Shown here: one piece after another, positions 6,292 through 12,830 of the stretch
Position numbering within the stretch: position 1 is the stretch's first letter
Layout of the letters: each line of letters starts with the position of its first letter
NCBI GenBank assembly: GCA_947629845.1
Contig: CANRFD010000035.1
Span: forward strand, 1 to 13,135
Length of the DNA: 13,135 bases
Origin: an uncultured Clostridia bacterium
Lineage (GTDB): Bacteria > Bacillota > Clostridia > Christensenellales > Borkfalkiaceae
Reading direction: 5' to 3'
Translations under genes and position numbers: made by a program
The notes under the pieces: model-generated
What the model saw: only the letters and a program-made list of their open reading frames with translations
Told to the model about the DNA's origin: nothing
Database searches by the model: none

Positions 6292-6325
6292 TGCAGAAGC
6301 ATCACTTTTTCCTTGCCGAATTTGA

Positions 6326-6568
6326 TCACTTTGCAAGTTCCTCGAATGCCTTGCGGTGCTTTTCCAAAATGCGCTTTGCCACCACGTCGATCTTTTCGTC
6401 GTCCGAAAGGTCGAGCGCGGGATTGTCCTTAAGATTGACGAGCATATAGCGCGGCCTGTTGTTCTTGAAGATGACCACGCTCCCCTCCCTGTCGGCGATC
6501 CGCGCCGCGCGGGAGAAGTTTTGGTTGGCCTCGGTAATGGAAATCACTTGATTTGTATCGATCGTCAT
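6326..6568 (-). CDS. Phd/YefM-family antitoxin, without an adjacent toxin
   Basis: An 80-residue protein of the Phd/YefM fold. The N-terminal half has the family pattern ISITEANQNFSRAARIADRE followed by GSVVIFKNNRPRYMLVNL (about residues 9-46), which normally makes the DNA-binding dimer. The C-terminal tail (DDEKIDVVAKRILEKHRKAF) is charged and predicted helical, like the toxin-neutralising tail of such antitoxins. The start ATG at 6568 has GAGGTG 5 nt upstream and a near-consensus promoter. No toxin frame (Doc, YoeB, RelE or other) is found on either side: both flanks are repeats. It may be an orphan antitoxin, a transcription factor derived from one, or the remnant of a lost pair. Family confidence is high; role is unknown. 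Confidence 0.88.
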   Translation of the reverse strand: MTIDTNQVISITEANQNFSRAARIADREGSVVIFKNNRPRYMLVNLKDNPALDLSDDEKIDVVAKRILEKHRKAFEELAK

Positions 6569-6585
6569 TCTGTCACCTCTTCTCT

Positions 6586-6614
6586 ATTATACCCGAATTA
6601 TAGCTAAAAATCAA
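6586..6614 (-). promoter_or_regulatory. Promoter of the Phd/YefM gene
   Basis: On the minus strand TTGATT (6609-6614), 17 nt, then TATAAT (6586-6591), about 18 nt before the start codon. A second TATAAT overlaps the spacer (6597-6602). Confidence 0.75.
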
Positions 6615-6629
6615 CCTATTTTGAAAAAA

Positions 6630-6650
6630 TTTTTGCACCGTATGCAAAAA
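6630..6650. promoter_or_regulatory. AT-rich inverted repeat upstream of the Phd/YefM promoter
   Basis: TTTTTGCA-CCGTA-TGCAAAAA is a perfect 8-bp inverted repeat about 16 bp upstream of the -35. It could be an operator for the antitoxin protein, an UP-type element, or the end of a neighbouring repeat. Confidence 0.4.
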
Positions 6651-6664
6651 ACCATCAAAAGAAT

Positions 6665-6697
6665 GGCGGGAAATAACCCCGCCATATAATTACGTCA
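6665..6697. repeat. Lone repeat end with hairpin (copy D)
   Basis: CCGCCATATAATTACGTCA (6679-6697) matches the terminal repeat of copies A and B but is followed by unrelated GC-rich sequence, not the hairpin body. The preceding GGCGGG pairs with its CCCGCC. Confidence 0.6.
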
Positions 6698-6729
6698 CCC
6701 CGCCCCGCCCGTACTGTTCGCCCACCGCC

Positions 6730-6829
6730 CCGCCACACAATCACGTCATCCTGAGCTCCGTCGAAGGATGACCTTATTATAATGCGGACATCCCTCGACT
6801 ACGCTCGGGATGACGTATTTATGCTTCTG
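6730..6829 (+). repeat. Palindromic two-hairpin repeat, copy C
   Basis: A 100-bp relative of copies A and B in the opposite orientation. The left end is CCGCCACACAATCACGTCA. Hairpins GTCATCCT/AGGATGAC and CATCCC/GGGATG flank the core ACCTTATTATAATGCGGAC, which is the reverse complement of the core of A. The loops keep GAGC and GTCGA while the stems carry paired changes relative to A. The right end is degenerate. Confidence 0.75.
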
Positions 6830-6868
6830 ACGCAGTAAACCGCGTCATCCTGTCCCGCCCGTCTCCTC

Positions 6869-6898
6869 ATTCCGAGGCTCCGCAGGAGCCGAGTGAAT
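6869..6898. repeat. Hairpin repeat fragment
   Basis: ATTC (6869-6872) and GAAT (6895-6898) flank a perfect GGCTCC-GCA-GGAGCC hairpin (6876-6890). It resembles other intergenic hairpins of the GTCATTC...GAATC type and belongs to the same repeat-rich stretch. Confidence 0.45.
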
Positions 6899-6916
6899 CT
6901 TCCCTTATCCCCCGAC

Positions 6917-7014
6917 CCGCCATATAATTGTCATGTCGAGCTCCGTCGCCCCGCCCGCACACATTATGCCGTCGAAGGGCGGCACAAGCCCCATAAGGGG
7001 CGAAGTAGACATCT
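6917..7014. repeat. Degenerate repeat copy E
   Basis: It starts with the repeat end CCGCCATATAATT joined to GTCATGTCGAGC, then departs from the A/B/C pattern. Its second half (6981-7008, starting GGCACAAGCCCC) is the inverted, near-identical counterpart of 12967-12994, which is the insertion inside copy B. No gene is visible between 6829 and 7144. Confidence 0.5.
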
Positions 7015-7101
7015 CTACATTATTGACATCTCCACCTTATTTTAAGATTTCTCCGCGCTCCGCACGCGGCTTGGCCGAAATGGCAAGAGCACCGTATACA
7101 C

Positions 7102-7126
7102 AAAAAACCGCCTGCATTGCAAGCGG
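7102..7126 (-). terminator. Terminator of the metal-resistance operon
   Basis: On the minus strand an 8-bp stem (7119-7126 with 7108-7115, one G-U pair) with a 3-nt loop is followed by TTTTTT (7102-7107). It starts 18 nt after the stop codon of the ATPase gene. Confidence 0.85.
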
Positions 7127-7144
7127 CTTTCTTCTCTTTGCAAC

Positions 7145-9208
7145 CTACTTCAATTTTCTTCTCATGCGCATGGAGTTGAGAACGGCCAGCAGCATCACGC
7201 CCGTATCGCCGAGCACGGCGACCCACAGCGGCAGGAGTCCTAAAAGCGACAGCGCCATCAGCGCCACCTTCACGGCAATGGAGAACGCGATATTCTCCGC
7301 AACGATCTTCCTCGTCTTTTTGGCGCCCCGCACGGCCTTCGGAAGCGCGGAGAGGTTGTCGCCCGCGAGCACAAAGTCGCTTGCCTCGACGGCGGCGTCG
7401 CTGCCGAGCCCCCCCATCGCCACGGACACGTCGCTCGCCGCCATGACGGGCGTATCGTTGATGCCGTCGCCGACGTACATGAGCACGCCCGCCTCCTTCA
7501 GCTTTTCGGCGCGTTGGGGCTTTTCGGCGGGAAGCAGCCCGGCGCAGACCTCGTCGATGGGGAGCCCGCCGAGCGCCTCTGCGGCACGGCGCTCCGTATC
7601 CCCCGTGAGCACGGCGAGCTTCTGCACCCCTGCCCGCTTCAGATCGGCGAGCGCGTCCGCCGCCTCGGGGCGAAGTTTATCCTCGATCTCCACGCAGCCG
7701 ACGAAAACGCCGTCCTCCGCCACATACACGAGCACGGAGGCGCTTTCCACCTCCCCGAAGGCGACGCCGTTCTCCCGCATCAGGCGGGCGCTTCCGACGA
7801 GCACGCGCCTGCCTCCGATCGTACAATCCACCCCCATTCCCGCAATTTCATGCGCATTCTCGGCGAAAACGTCGGTCTCCGTCTCCGAAAACGCCTGCGC
7901 AAGGGGGTGCGAAGAGAGCCGTTCCGCCGCCGCGGCGAGCGCCAAAGCCCGCGCCTCCCCGTGCACCTTCCCCACCGAAAATCTGCCCTCGGTGAGCGTG
8001 CCCGTCTTGTCGAACGCGGCGACTTTGACGGCCGCGAGCTTATCGAGATACACGGCGCCCTTGGTCAGCACCCCGCACCGCGCGAGCGCGCCGACGCCCG
8101 AAAAGTAGGTGAGCGGCACCGAGATGATGAGCGCGCACGGGCAGGAGATGACGAGGAAGTCGAGGGCGGGGATCAGCCATTTTACGAAGTTGTTGCCCTC
8201 GAACAGGGGCGGCACGACCGCGATGATGAGCGCGATGAGCACGACAACGGGCGTGTAGATGCGGGCAAATTTTGTGATGAACTTCTCCGGCTTCGCCTTC
8301 TTTGCCGAGGAACTCTCCACGAGCTCGAGGATCTTGGCAACAGCGCTCTCGCCGTACGGCCGCAGGACGCGCGCCTTGACCGCCTCGCCCGCGTTGACCG
8401 AACCCGCCAAAATTTCGTCGCCCGCGCGCACGTCCTTCAGGTAGCTCTCCCCCGTGAGCGACTTGACGTCGAGCGAAGTTTCGCCCGCGAGAAGCGCGCT
8501 GTCGGCGGGGAATTTGTCCCCCTTGCGCACGAGGATGACGTCGCCCTCCGCAAGCTCCTCGGGCGCAACTTCCACCGTCTCTTCGCCGCTGAAGCGCAGC
8601 GCGGAGGAACTCTTCATCTGCATGAGACGGGTGATCGCCCCGCGCGACGAGCCCACCGCGATAGATTGCAGCAGTTCGCCGATCTGATAGAGCAGCATGA
8701 CGGCGGCGCCCTCCATGTTTTCGCGGATGGCGAACGCGCCCGCGGCGGCGACCGTCATCAGCAGGTTTTCATCCAAAAAGAGCAGCGGGTGAAAGCCGTC
8801 CTTGAACACCTTGGGAACATTGGCCGCGACCTTCCACAGCACCGTCCAGCCCGCCGCGAAAAAGGACGCGAGGAAGAGCCCGAACACGAGCCACTCGTTC
8901 TTGCCCAAAATATCGAGCACGAAGGCGGGCACGAAGAAGGCCGCGGCGAGCGCGATGGAGACGAGCTCCTTGATGTGCCGCTCCCTCTTGACGGGGGCGT
9001 TGTCGTCGACGATCTTCACCTCCTCGAAGTGGGAGATGATGCCGATCGCCCTATCCAGCGCCTCCTGCCCCTCGTACGCGAGGGAGACGCGCTGGTTGAT
9101 GAAGTCGGCGGCCGCCTCCGTGACCCCAGGAACGCCCGCAAGCTCCTCCGAGAGCTCCGCGGCGCAGGCGGCACAGTCGAGGCCGCATATTTTGATGACT
9201 TTGTGCAT
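7145..9208 (-). CDS. cadA: Heavy-metal P1B-type ATPase, Zn/Cd/Pb exporter type (CadA/ZntA-like)
   Basis: ATP-driven efflux of soft divalent cations across the inner membrane. 687 residues with one N-terminal metal-binding domain (GLDCAACA, 9-16), membrane helices from about 82, actuator TGES (252-255), the ion-site motif SCPCAL (355-360), phosphorylation site DKTGT (D400), SHP (433-435) in the nucleotide domain and GDGINDTP (580-587). The last helices carry K647 and D668 (AVLGDTGVMLLAVLNSMRM), the pair seen in ZntA/CadA and not in copper ATPases; this favours Zn2+/Cd2+/Pb2+ as cargo. The start ATG at 9208 has AGGAGG 5 nt upstream, and the sensor gene stops 11 nt before it, so the two form one operon. 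Exact metal preference cannot be read from sequence. Confidence 0.94.
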   Translation of the reverse strand: MHKVIKICGLDCAACAAELSEELAGVPGVTEAAADFINQRVSLAYEGQEALDRAIGIISHFEEVKIVDDNAPVKRERHIKELVSIALAAAFFVPAFVLDILGKNEWLVFGLFLASFFAAGWTVLWKVAANVPKVFKDGFHPLLFLDENLLMTVAAAGAFAIRENMEGAAVMLLYQIGELLQSIAVGSSRGAITRLMQMKSSSALRFSGEETVEVAPEELAEGDVILVRKGDKFPADSALLAGETSLDVKSLTGESYLKDVRAGDEILAGSVNAGEAVKARVLRPYGESAVAKILELVESSSAKKAKPEKFITKFARIYTPVVVLIALIIAVVPPLFEGNNFVKWLIPALDFLVISCPCALIISVPLTYFSGVGALARCGVLTKGAVYLDKLAAVKVAAFDKTGTLTEGRFSVGKVHGEARALALAAAAERLSSHPLAQAFSETETDVFAENAHEIAGMGVDCTIGGRRVLVGSARLMRENGVAFGEVESASVLVYVAEDGVFVGCVEIEDKLRPEAADALADLKRAGVQKLAVLTGDTERRAAEALGGLPIDEVCAGLLPAEKPQRAEKLKEAGVLMYVGDGINDTPVMAASDVSVAMGGLGSDAAVEASDFVLAGDNLSALPKAVRGAKKTRKIVAENIAFSIAVKVALMALSLLGLLPLWVAVLGDTGVMLLAVLNSMRMRRKLK

Positions 9209-9219
9209 GGTTCCCTCCT

Positions 9220-9570
9220 CTAAATTTTACATTTCAGGTGCGCGCAGGCGAGCTCGAGGACGGCGACGACGTGCTCGTCGGCGAGGGAATAGAGAATGTT
9301 CTGCCCCTCCCGCCTCGACTTTACGATGCCGTTGGCCTTGAGCAGCCTAAGTTGGTGGGATACTGCGCTCTGCGTGCCCCCCACCGCCTCCACGATGTGC
9401 AGAACGCACAGTTCGCCGTGCCGCAGCGCGAAGAGGATCTTCAGCCTGCACGGCTCCGAGATCGCCTTAAACGAGGCGGCGACCCGCTCCACCTCCCCGT
9501 CGGAGGGCATGTTCTCCCGCGCGCGCAGGGCGGCGCAGTGGTGTTCGGCTTCCCGATCGCAAGTTTCCAT
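9220..9570 (-). CDS. cadC: ArsR/SmtB-family metal-responsive repressor (CadC-like)
   Basis: A 116-residue winged-helix repressor expected to release its operator when metal binds, inducing itself and the downstream ATPase. The recognition region is GGTQSAVSHQLRLLKANGIV (64-83), followed by the wing SRREGQNILYSL. Two possible metal sites are visible. The alpha5 site keeps the SmtB spacing: D98, H100, H111, but residue 114 is Cys where SmtB has Glu. The alpha3N-type site has C4, H10, H11 and C12 at the N-terminus and ELCV (C55), but the second Cys of the CadC ELCVC motif is Leu57. I chose the ATG at 9570 (GGAG 7 nt upstream) over one at 9612, because the latter lies inside the operator and promoter. 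The family is certain; the symbol is given by analogy. Confidence 0.93.
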   Translation of the reverse strand: METCDREAEHHCAALRARENMPSDGEVERVAASFKAISEPCRLKILFALRHGELCVLHIVEAVGGTQSAVSHQLRLLKANGIVKSRREGQNILYSLADEHVVAVLELACAHLKCKI

Positions 9571-9594
9571 AAATTTTCTCCGTGATAATTTAAT

Positions 9595-9614
9595 ATATGA
9601 ATAACTGTTCATAT
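9595..9614. promoter_or_regulatory. ArsR/SmtB-type operator
   Basis: ATATGAATAACTGTTCATAT is an imperfect inverted repeat of the kind bound by SmtB/CadC/CzrA proteins (ATATGAA...TTCATAT). It overlaps the end of the -10 and the predicted start of the sensor-ATPase transcript. Confidence 0.85.
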
Positions 9615-9641
9615 GTTAGCACAAAGAAAAAACGCCGTCAA
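9613..9641 (-). promoter_or_regulatory. Promoter of the metal-resistance operon
   Basis: On the minus strand TTGACG (9636-9641), 17 nt, then TAACAT (9613-9618). The -10 is weak (four of six) and touches the operator. The -35 lies in the loop of the preceding terminator hairpin. Confidence 0.65.
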
Positions 9642-9649
9642 GCGTTTTT
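9627..9649 (-). terminator. Terminator of the feoA-feoB-rluA operon
   Basis: AAAAACGC (minus strand, 9642-9649) pairs with GCGTTTTT (9628-9635) around the loop TTGACG and is followed by TCTTTG. It starts 8 nt past the pseudouridine synthase stop codon. Confidence 0.75.
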
Positions 9650-9657
9650 CGGAAATT

Positions 9658-10464
9658 TTACAGATTTTTTTGCGAGAGAAAGGTCTTGCCGCCGAGGTAG
9701 CCAAGCGCGCCCGTTGCACTTATAGCGAGGCTCTTTGCGACGAGGCGCTGGCGGGCGGCGTGCAGCTGCCTGTTGCGGGCGGCGTCGCCGTACTTCCCGT
9801 CCCCCACCACGGGCAGCCCGAGGTAGGCAAGGTGCGCCCTTATCTGGTGCGTCTTGCCCGTGTGCAGGGTGACTTCGAGCAGCGTCGTATCCCCCCGCGC
9901 CTCGAGCACGCGGTACTCGGTGACGATCTTTTCGCCGCGGGGAGCCGCCCCCACGCGTACGCGCGCATTGTGCTCGTCCTTTTCAAGGTATGCCGTGGCG
10001 ATCTCGTGCTCCTTTTTCGGCCGCCCGAACACCAGCGCGTGATAGATCTTCGTGACCCGCCTCTCGCGGAAGCAGGCGAGCAGTTCGTCCGCCGCGGCCG
10101 CGCTCTTCGCAAAGATCAGAAGCCCCTCGGTGTTGCGGTCGAGCCTGTGGATGAAGTACGCCTCGCGGGAGCGGGAGAGCTCGGCAAAGACCGCCTCGGA
10201 GTTGACCCCGCTCTCCTTGTCGGCGACGAGCACGTTTTCGTCCTCGTAGACGACGGTAAACGCCCGCTTCTCCTCCTGTGCGCGCGTCATGTAGTAGCAC
10301 ACCTCGTCGCCCGCCTTCAGGGGCACGTCCTCCCCCACCCGCACGCCGTTGACGCGGACGTCGCGGCCTTTCAAGAGGGTGCGGAGGGCGAACGACGCCT
10401 GCGCGTCGGTATTATCGGTGAAGTTTTTCAGGGTGTCGTCTGCGGAAATCGAATAGCGTTTCAT
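9658..10464 (-). CDS. RluA-family RNA pseudouridine synthase
   Basis: Isomerises specific uridines in RNA (usually 23S rRNA) to pseudouridine. The 268 residues have an N-terminal S4-like RNA-binding part (ALRTLLKGRDVRVNGVRV, 26-43; LKAGDEV) and the catalytic domain with HRLDRNTEGLLIFAKS (106-121; catalytic Asp109), where most relatives have DTSG or NTSG in place of NTEG. The family C-terminal motif TGKTHQIRAHLAYLGLPVVG (202-221) is intact. The start ATG at 10464 has AAGGA about 6 nt upstream. The first 53 nt of the gene overlap the end of feoB in another frame, so it is the last gene of the feo operon by arrangement, with no obvious functional link to iron. The RNA target cannot be told from the sequence. 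Confidence 0.93.
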   Translation of the reverse strand: MKRYSISADDTLKNFTDNTDAQASFALRTLLKGRDVRVNGVRVGEDVPLKAGDEVCYYMTRAQEEKRAFTVVYEDENVLVADKESGVNSEAVFAELSRSREAYFIHRLDRNTEGLLIFAKSAAAADELLACFRERRVTKIYHALVFGRPKKEHEIATAYLEKDEHNARVRVGAAPRGEKIVTEYRVLEARGDTTLLEVTLHTGKTHQIRAHLAYLGLPVVGDGKYGDAARNRQLHAARQRLVAKSLAISATGALGYLGGKTFLSQKNL

Positions 10465-12235
10465 GGTTTTTCCTTACGATGAAGAGAATTGCTATGGCGA
10501 GCGCGCCGAGGGGCAGCGCAAGGGCGTAACAGTTCAGGCAGAAGTAGGCGGCGTAGCAAAGCAGCAACGCCGTGACCGTCTGCACGGCGGCATACAGGAG
10601 GGCGCGGCGCCAGCCCACCTCGTGCGCGGTCGCCGAGATGGACGACACGCAGGGGGAACAGGTCAGCACGAACACGGCGAAGGCGAATGCGCTCGCCGCG
10701 CCGTAGGGAAAGCCCCCGTAAAACATGGCGAGCGCGCCCGCGATGTTCTCCTTGGCGACGAGCCCCGAGAGCGCGGCGTAGGCGATACGCCAATCGGCCA
10801 TGCCGACGGGGGCGAACAGCCACTTCAGCCCGCCGCAGATCCCCGCGAGCATGCTGCTCTCTGCGTCGCAGAGGCGGAAGGCGAAGTCGAACGACGACAG
10901 CAGCCACGAAAGGAGGAAGAAGGCGAGAATGACCGTCGCCACCTTTATTATAAACTGTTTGATCTGAAAACACAAGGCTTTCAGAACAAATACCGGCCGC
11001 GGGACGCGGAGCGGCGCAAGCTCCATGAGAAAGGGCGGCGTGCCGCGCTTTAACAGCATGGCGGCAGCGACGGAGATGCCGACGCCGAGCACGTACAAAA
11101 GCAAGACCGCGAGGAAGGGTTCGGGAAAGAAGGACGCCGACAGCGTGAGAAAGACGGGCAATTTTGCGCTGCACGGAATGTAGGGCAGGCACAGAATGGT
11201 GCGCCGCTGAACGGCCTTGTCGTCCAGCCCGCGCGTCGTCAGCACCGCCGCGGCCGTGCAGCCGAACCCCATGACGAGGGAAAACACCGCCCTGCCGTTG
11301 AGCCCCAACCGCGCGAAAAATCCGTCCGTGAGCACCGCGAGGCGGGAGAGAAATCCGCTCTCGTCGAGGAGGGTCAAAAAGAGGAAGAGCAGCGCGATCT
11401 GCGGCAAAAAGCACAAAACGCTGCCGAGACTCGCGCACAGGCCGTCCTGAAAAAAGCTGCGGGCGACGGGCGGAAAATTTTGGAAACGGGCGGAGAGCGT
11501 CTCGGAAAAGAACGCCTCGATAAGCCCCTTCATGATATCCCCGGGCATGCCCTTCGCGAAGGTGACGAAGAAGGCGAGCGCGAGAAAGGCGAAAAAGAGC
11601 GGAATGGAGACAAAGCCGTTGAGCAGCAATTTGTCCGCGCGGGAGAGCCCGTCGCGCTGCGGCGTGTAGATGGAATTTAAGACCCCATCCCCGCAATTTG
11701 CGGAAATTTTGGTGGAAGCGGCGGCCGAAATTTTCACCCCGTTTGCCGATTTTTCCGCCCGTCCCATCGCCTGCACGATCTCGCGGGAGAGCGCCTTTGC
11801 GCGCTTGCCGTCGGTGCGGATGACGGGGATGTTCAGCCGCGAGGAGAGCGCGGGAACATCGAGCGCGCCGCCCGCCCGCGCGAACATCCTCTCCTTGGTG
11901 AGAAGCAGCACGCACACCCGCCCCTCCCTTTGCAGCGTCTGCAAGAGGGGCAGCGAACGCTCGAGCGTGGCGTATTCGGAGACGAAGAGAACGGCGGCGT
12001 CCCGCTCGGCGCGGAGGGTATCGCGCGTGAACGCCTCCTCCATGGAGAGGCTCTCCATGGAGTAGATGCCGGGAAGATCGCAGACGGTGTCGCCCTTTAA
12101 GGCGTGCCTGCCCCGCCCCTCCGTGAGCCCCACCGTGACGCCGTGCCAATTCCCCACCCGCGCATGCCCGCGCGCGAGCAGGTTGAAGAGGGTGCTCTTG
12201 CCCGCGTTGGGATTGCCGACGAGGAGCAGCTTCAC
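10412..12235 (-). CDS. feoB: Ferrous iron transporter FeoB, divergent and short
   Basis: Inner-membrane Fe2+ uptake protein with an N-terminal GTPase-like domain. At 607 residues it is shorter than the roughly 700-770 of classical FeoB. G1 GNPNAGKST (7-15), switch I VGNWHGVTV and G3 DLPG (53-56) are kept. The G4 motif, normally NxxD, reads TKER (113-116 in VLLLTKERM), and no G5 SA motif is clear, so guanine recognition is probably altered. The membrane domain has MGFGC (322-326) but AAA where VPA is usual, then PCSAKLP (354-360), AKEN (494-497) and the second gate motif CSPCVSS (526-532). Translation starts at GTG 12235, overlapping the feoA stop in GTGA. An ATG farther upstream in this frame would only read through feoA. 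The end overlaps rluA by 53 nt. Confidence 0.9.
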   Translation of the reverse strand: MKLLLVGNPNAGKSTLFNLLARGHARVGNWHGVTVGLTEGRGRHALKGDTVCDLPGIYSMESLSMEEAFTRDTLRAERDAAVLFVSEYATLERSLPLLQTLQREGRVCVLLLTKERMFARAGGALDVPALSSRLNIPVIRTDGKRAKALSREIVQAMGRAEKSANGVKISAAASTKISANCGDGVLNSIYTPQRDGLSRADKLLLNGFVSIPLFFAFLALAFFVTFAKGMPGDIMKGLIEAFFSETLSARFQNFPPVARSFFQDGLCASLGSVLCFLPQIALLFLFLTLLDESGFLSRLAVLTDGFFARLGLNGRAVFSLVMGFGCTAAAVLTTRGLDDKAVQRRTILCLPYIPCSAKLPVFLTLSASFFPEPFLAVLLLYVLGVGISVAAAMLLKRGTPPFLMELAPLRVPRPVFVLKALCFQIKQFIIKVATVILAFFLLSWLLSSFDFAFRLCDAESSMLAGICGGLKWLFAPVGMADWRIAYAALSGLVAKENIAGALAMFYGGFPYGAASAFAFAVFVLTCSPCVSSISATAHEVGWRRALLYAAVQTVTALLLCYAAYFCLNCYALALPLGALAIAILFIVRKNHETLFDFRRRHPEKLHR

Positions 12236-12468
12236 GGCGTTTTCTCCGTCCGCCAGACGTATACGCCCGCGGCGACGTCTCTGCCGAGCGCTGCCCGCGC
12301 GCTGCCCGCCTGCACGAGGTAGGTGCTCCTGAGCAGGGAAATTTTCAGGAGAACGATCTTCGCCCCCTTGTAGATGCCGAGAAAGCGCAGCCGTTCGCGG
12401 ATGGCCTCGGCCGCCTCCACCTTGAGCACGAGGGCACGCGTCCCCTTTTTCATATCGCATACGGTCAT
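12232..12468 (-). CDS. feoA: FeoA, small SH3-like partner of FeoB
   Basis: A 78-residue cytoplasmic protein with the FeoA beta-barrel pattern: KKGTRALVLKVEAAEAIRER, then RLRFLGIYKGAKIVLLKIS and a C-terminal strand segment (ARAALGRDVAAGVYV). FeoA is needed for or enhances FeoB-dependent Fe2+ uptake. The stop codon shares bases with the GTG start of feoB, which argues for translational coupling. The start is uncertain: ATGs at 12489, 12468 and 12453 are all in frame and none has a good Shine-Dalgarno. I prefer 12468 because MTVCDMKKG best fits the usual N-terminus. It follows the terminator of the DUF378 gene, so it should have its own promoter, but I could not identify one with good spacing. 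Confidence 0.85.
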   Translation of the reverse strand: MTVCDMKKGTRALVLKVEAAEAIRERLRFLGIYKGAKIVLLKISLLRSTYLVQAGSARAALGRDVAAGVYVWRTEKTP

Positions 12469-12502
12469 GCTATATACAATGCGCCGCATGCGCCGATTAT
12501 GT

Positions 12503-12526
12503 AAAAAAGACGGACAACCGTCCGTC
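12503..12526 (-). terminator. Terminator of the DUF378 gene
   Basis: A perfect 7-bp stem GACGGAC/GTCCGTC with loop GGTT, followed on the minus strand by TTTTTT. It lies 8 nt after the DUF378 stop codon and separates it from feoA. Confidence 0.85.
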
Positions 12527-12534
12527 CTTTTCCG

Positions 12535-12780
12535 TCAAGCGTTCTTGGTGTCGCGTGCGACCCTGTCGCCGCGCAGCTTGAGCATGCCGTTGGTGATGAT
12601 CGGCGAAATGATGAGCCAGATCGCGGCGAGCGTGATGAGCGAGTAGACGATGATGGAGCCTACGCTGCGGGGGCCCATGAAGATCGCCGAAACGAGGTTG
12701 AAATCGAAAATGCCGAACATGCCCCAATTCAGCGCACCCAACAGAACAAGAATATACGAGATGATGTTTGCGATGACCAT
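12535..12780 (-). CDS. DUF378 family small membrane protein
   Basis: An 81-residue protein with two hydrophobic stretches (about residues 2-25 and 41-63) around the short segment GALNWGMFGIFDFNLVSAIF (15-34). The GxxNWGxxGxF pattern is the hallmark of DUF378; its function is not known. The second helix reads GSIIVYSLITLAAIWLIIS and a short basic tail follows. The start ATG at 12780 has a strong ribosome binding site (GGAGGT, 5 nt spacing). It is monocistronic between repeat copy B upstream and its own terminator downstream. No clear promoter was recognised in the 70 nt between the repeat and the gene. Confidence 0.9.
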   Translation of the reverse strand: MVIANIISYILVLLGALNWGMFGIFDFNLVSAIFMGPRSVGSIIVYSLITLAAIWLIISPIITNGMLKLRGDRVARDTKNA

Positions 12781-12830
12781 GCCTTACCTCCTGTTTTCAG
12801 TTTGACGGTTCCGCGGAAAAATATGTGCCC

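Larger units (their letters stand above)
5973..6325. other. Non-coding stretch with palindromic repeats
   Basis: No frame here looks like a protein. The stretch holds repeat copy A (6035-6151), an inverted repeat with C and G runs (6177-6201), a lone repeat end resembling the terminal repeat (CGCCGTATAATTAC, 6237-6250) and a hairpin (6269-6291). No toxin gene is visible downstream of the antitoxin. Confidence 0.7.

Noticed and set aside
6080..6449. Short plus-strand frames around repeat A that might encode a toxin for the antitoxin
   Set aside because: They run through repeat sequence and the antisense of the antitoxin gene, without toxin-like motifs.
6035..7034. CRISPR array
   Set aside because: Repeats are unequal in length and orientation, unevenly spaced and internally palindromic, with no regular spacers and no cas genes nearby.
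7514..9223. A 569-codon open frame on the plus strand opposite the metal ATPase gene
   Set aside because: Same antisense artefact: no recognisable domain, and the opposite strand carries all P-type ATPase motifs in order.
9571..9612. A start for the metal sensor at ATG 9612
   Set aside because: That ATG lies in the operator and before the predicted transcript start; the ATG at 9570 has a proper ribosome binding site.
12236..12460. A longer FeoB starting at ATG 12460
   Set aside because: The extra 75 codons are feoA read in the wrong frame; GTG 12235 overlaps the feoA stop and directly precedes the GNPNAGKST motif.
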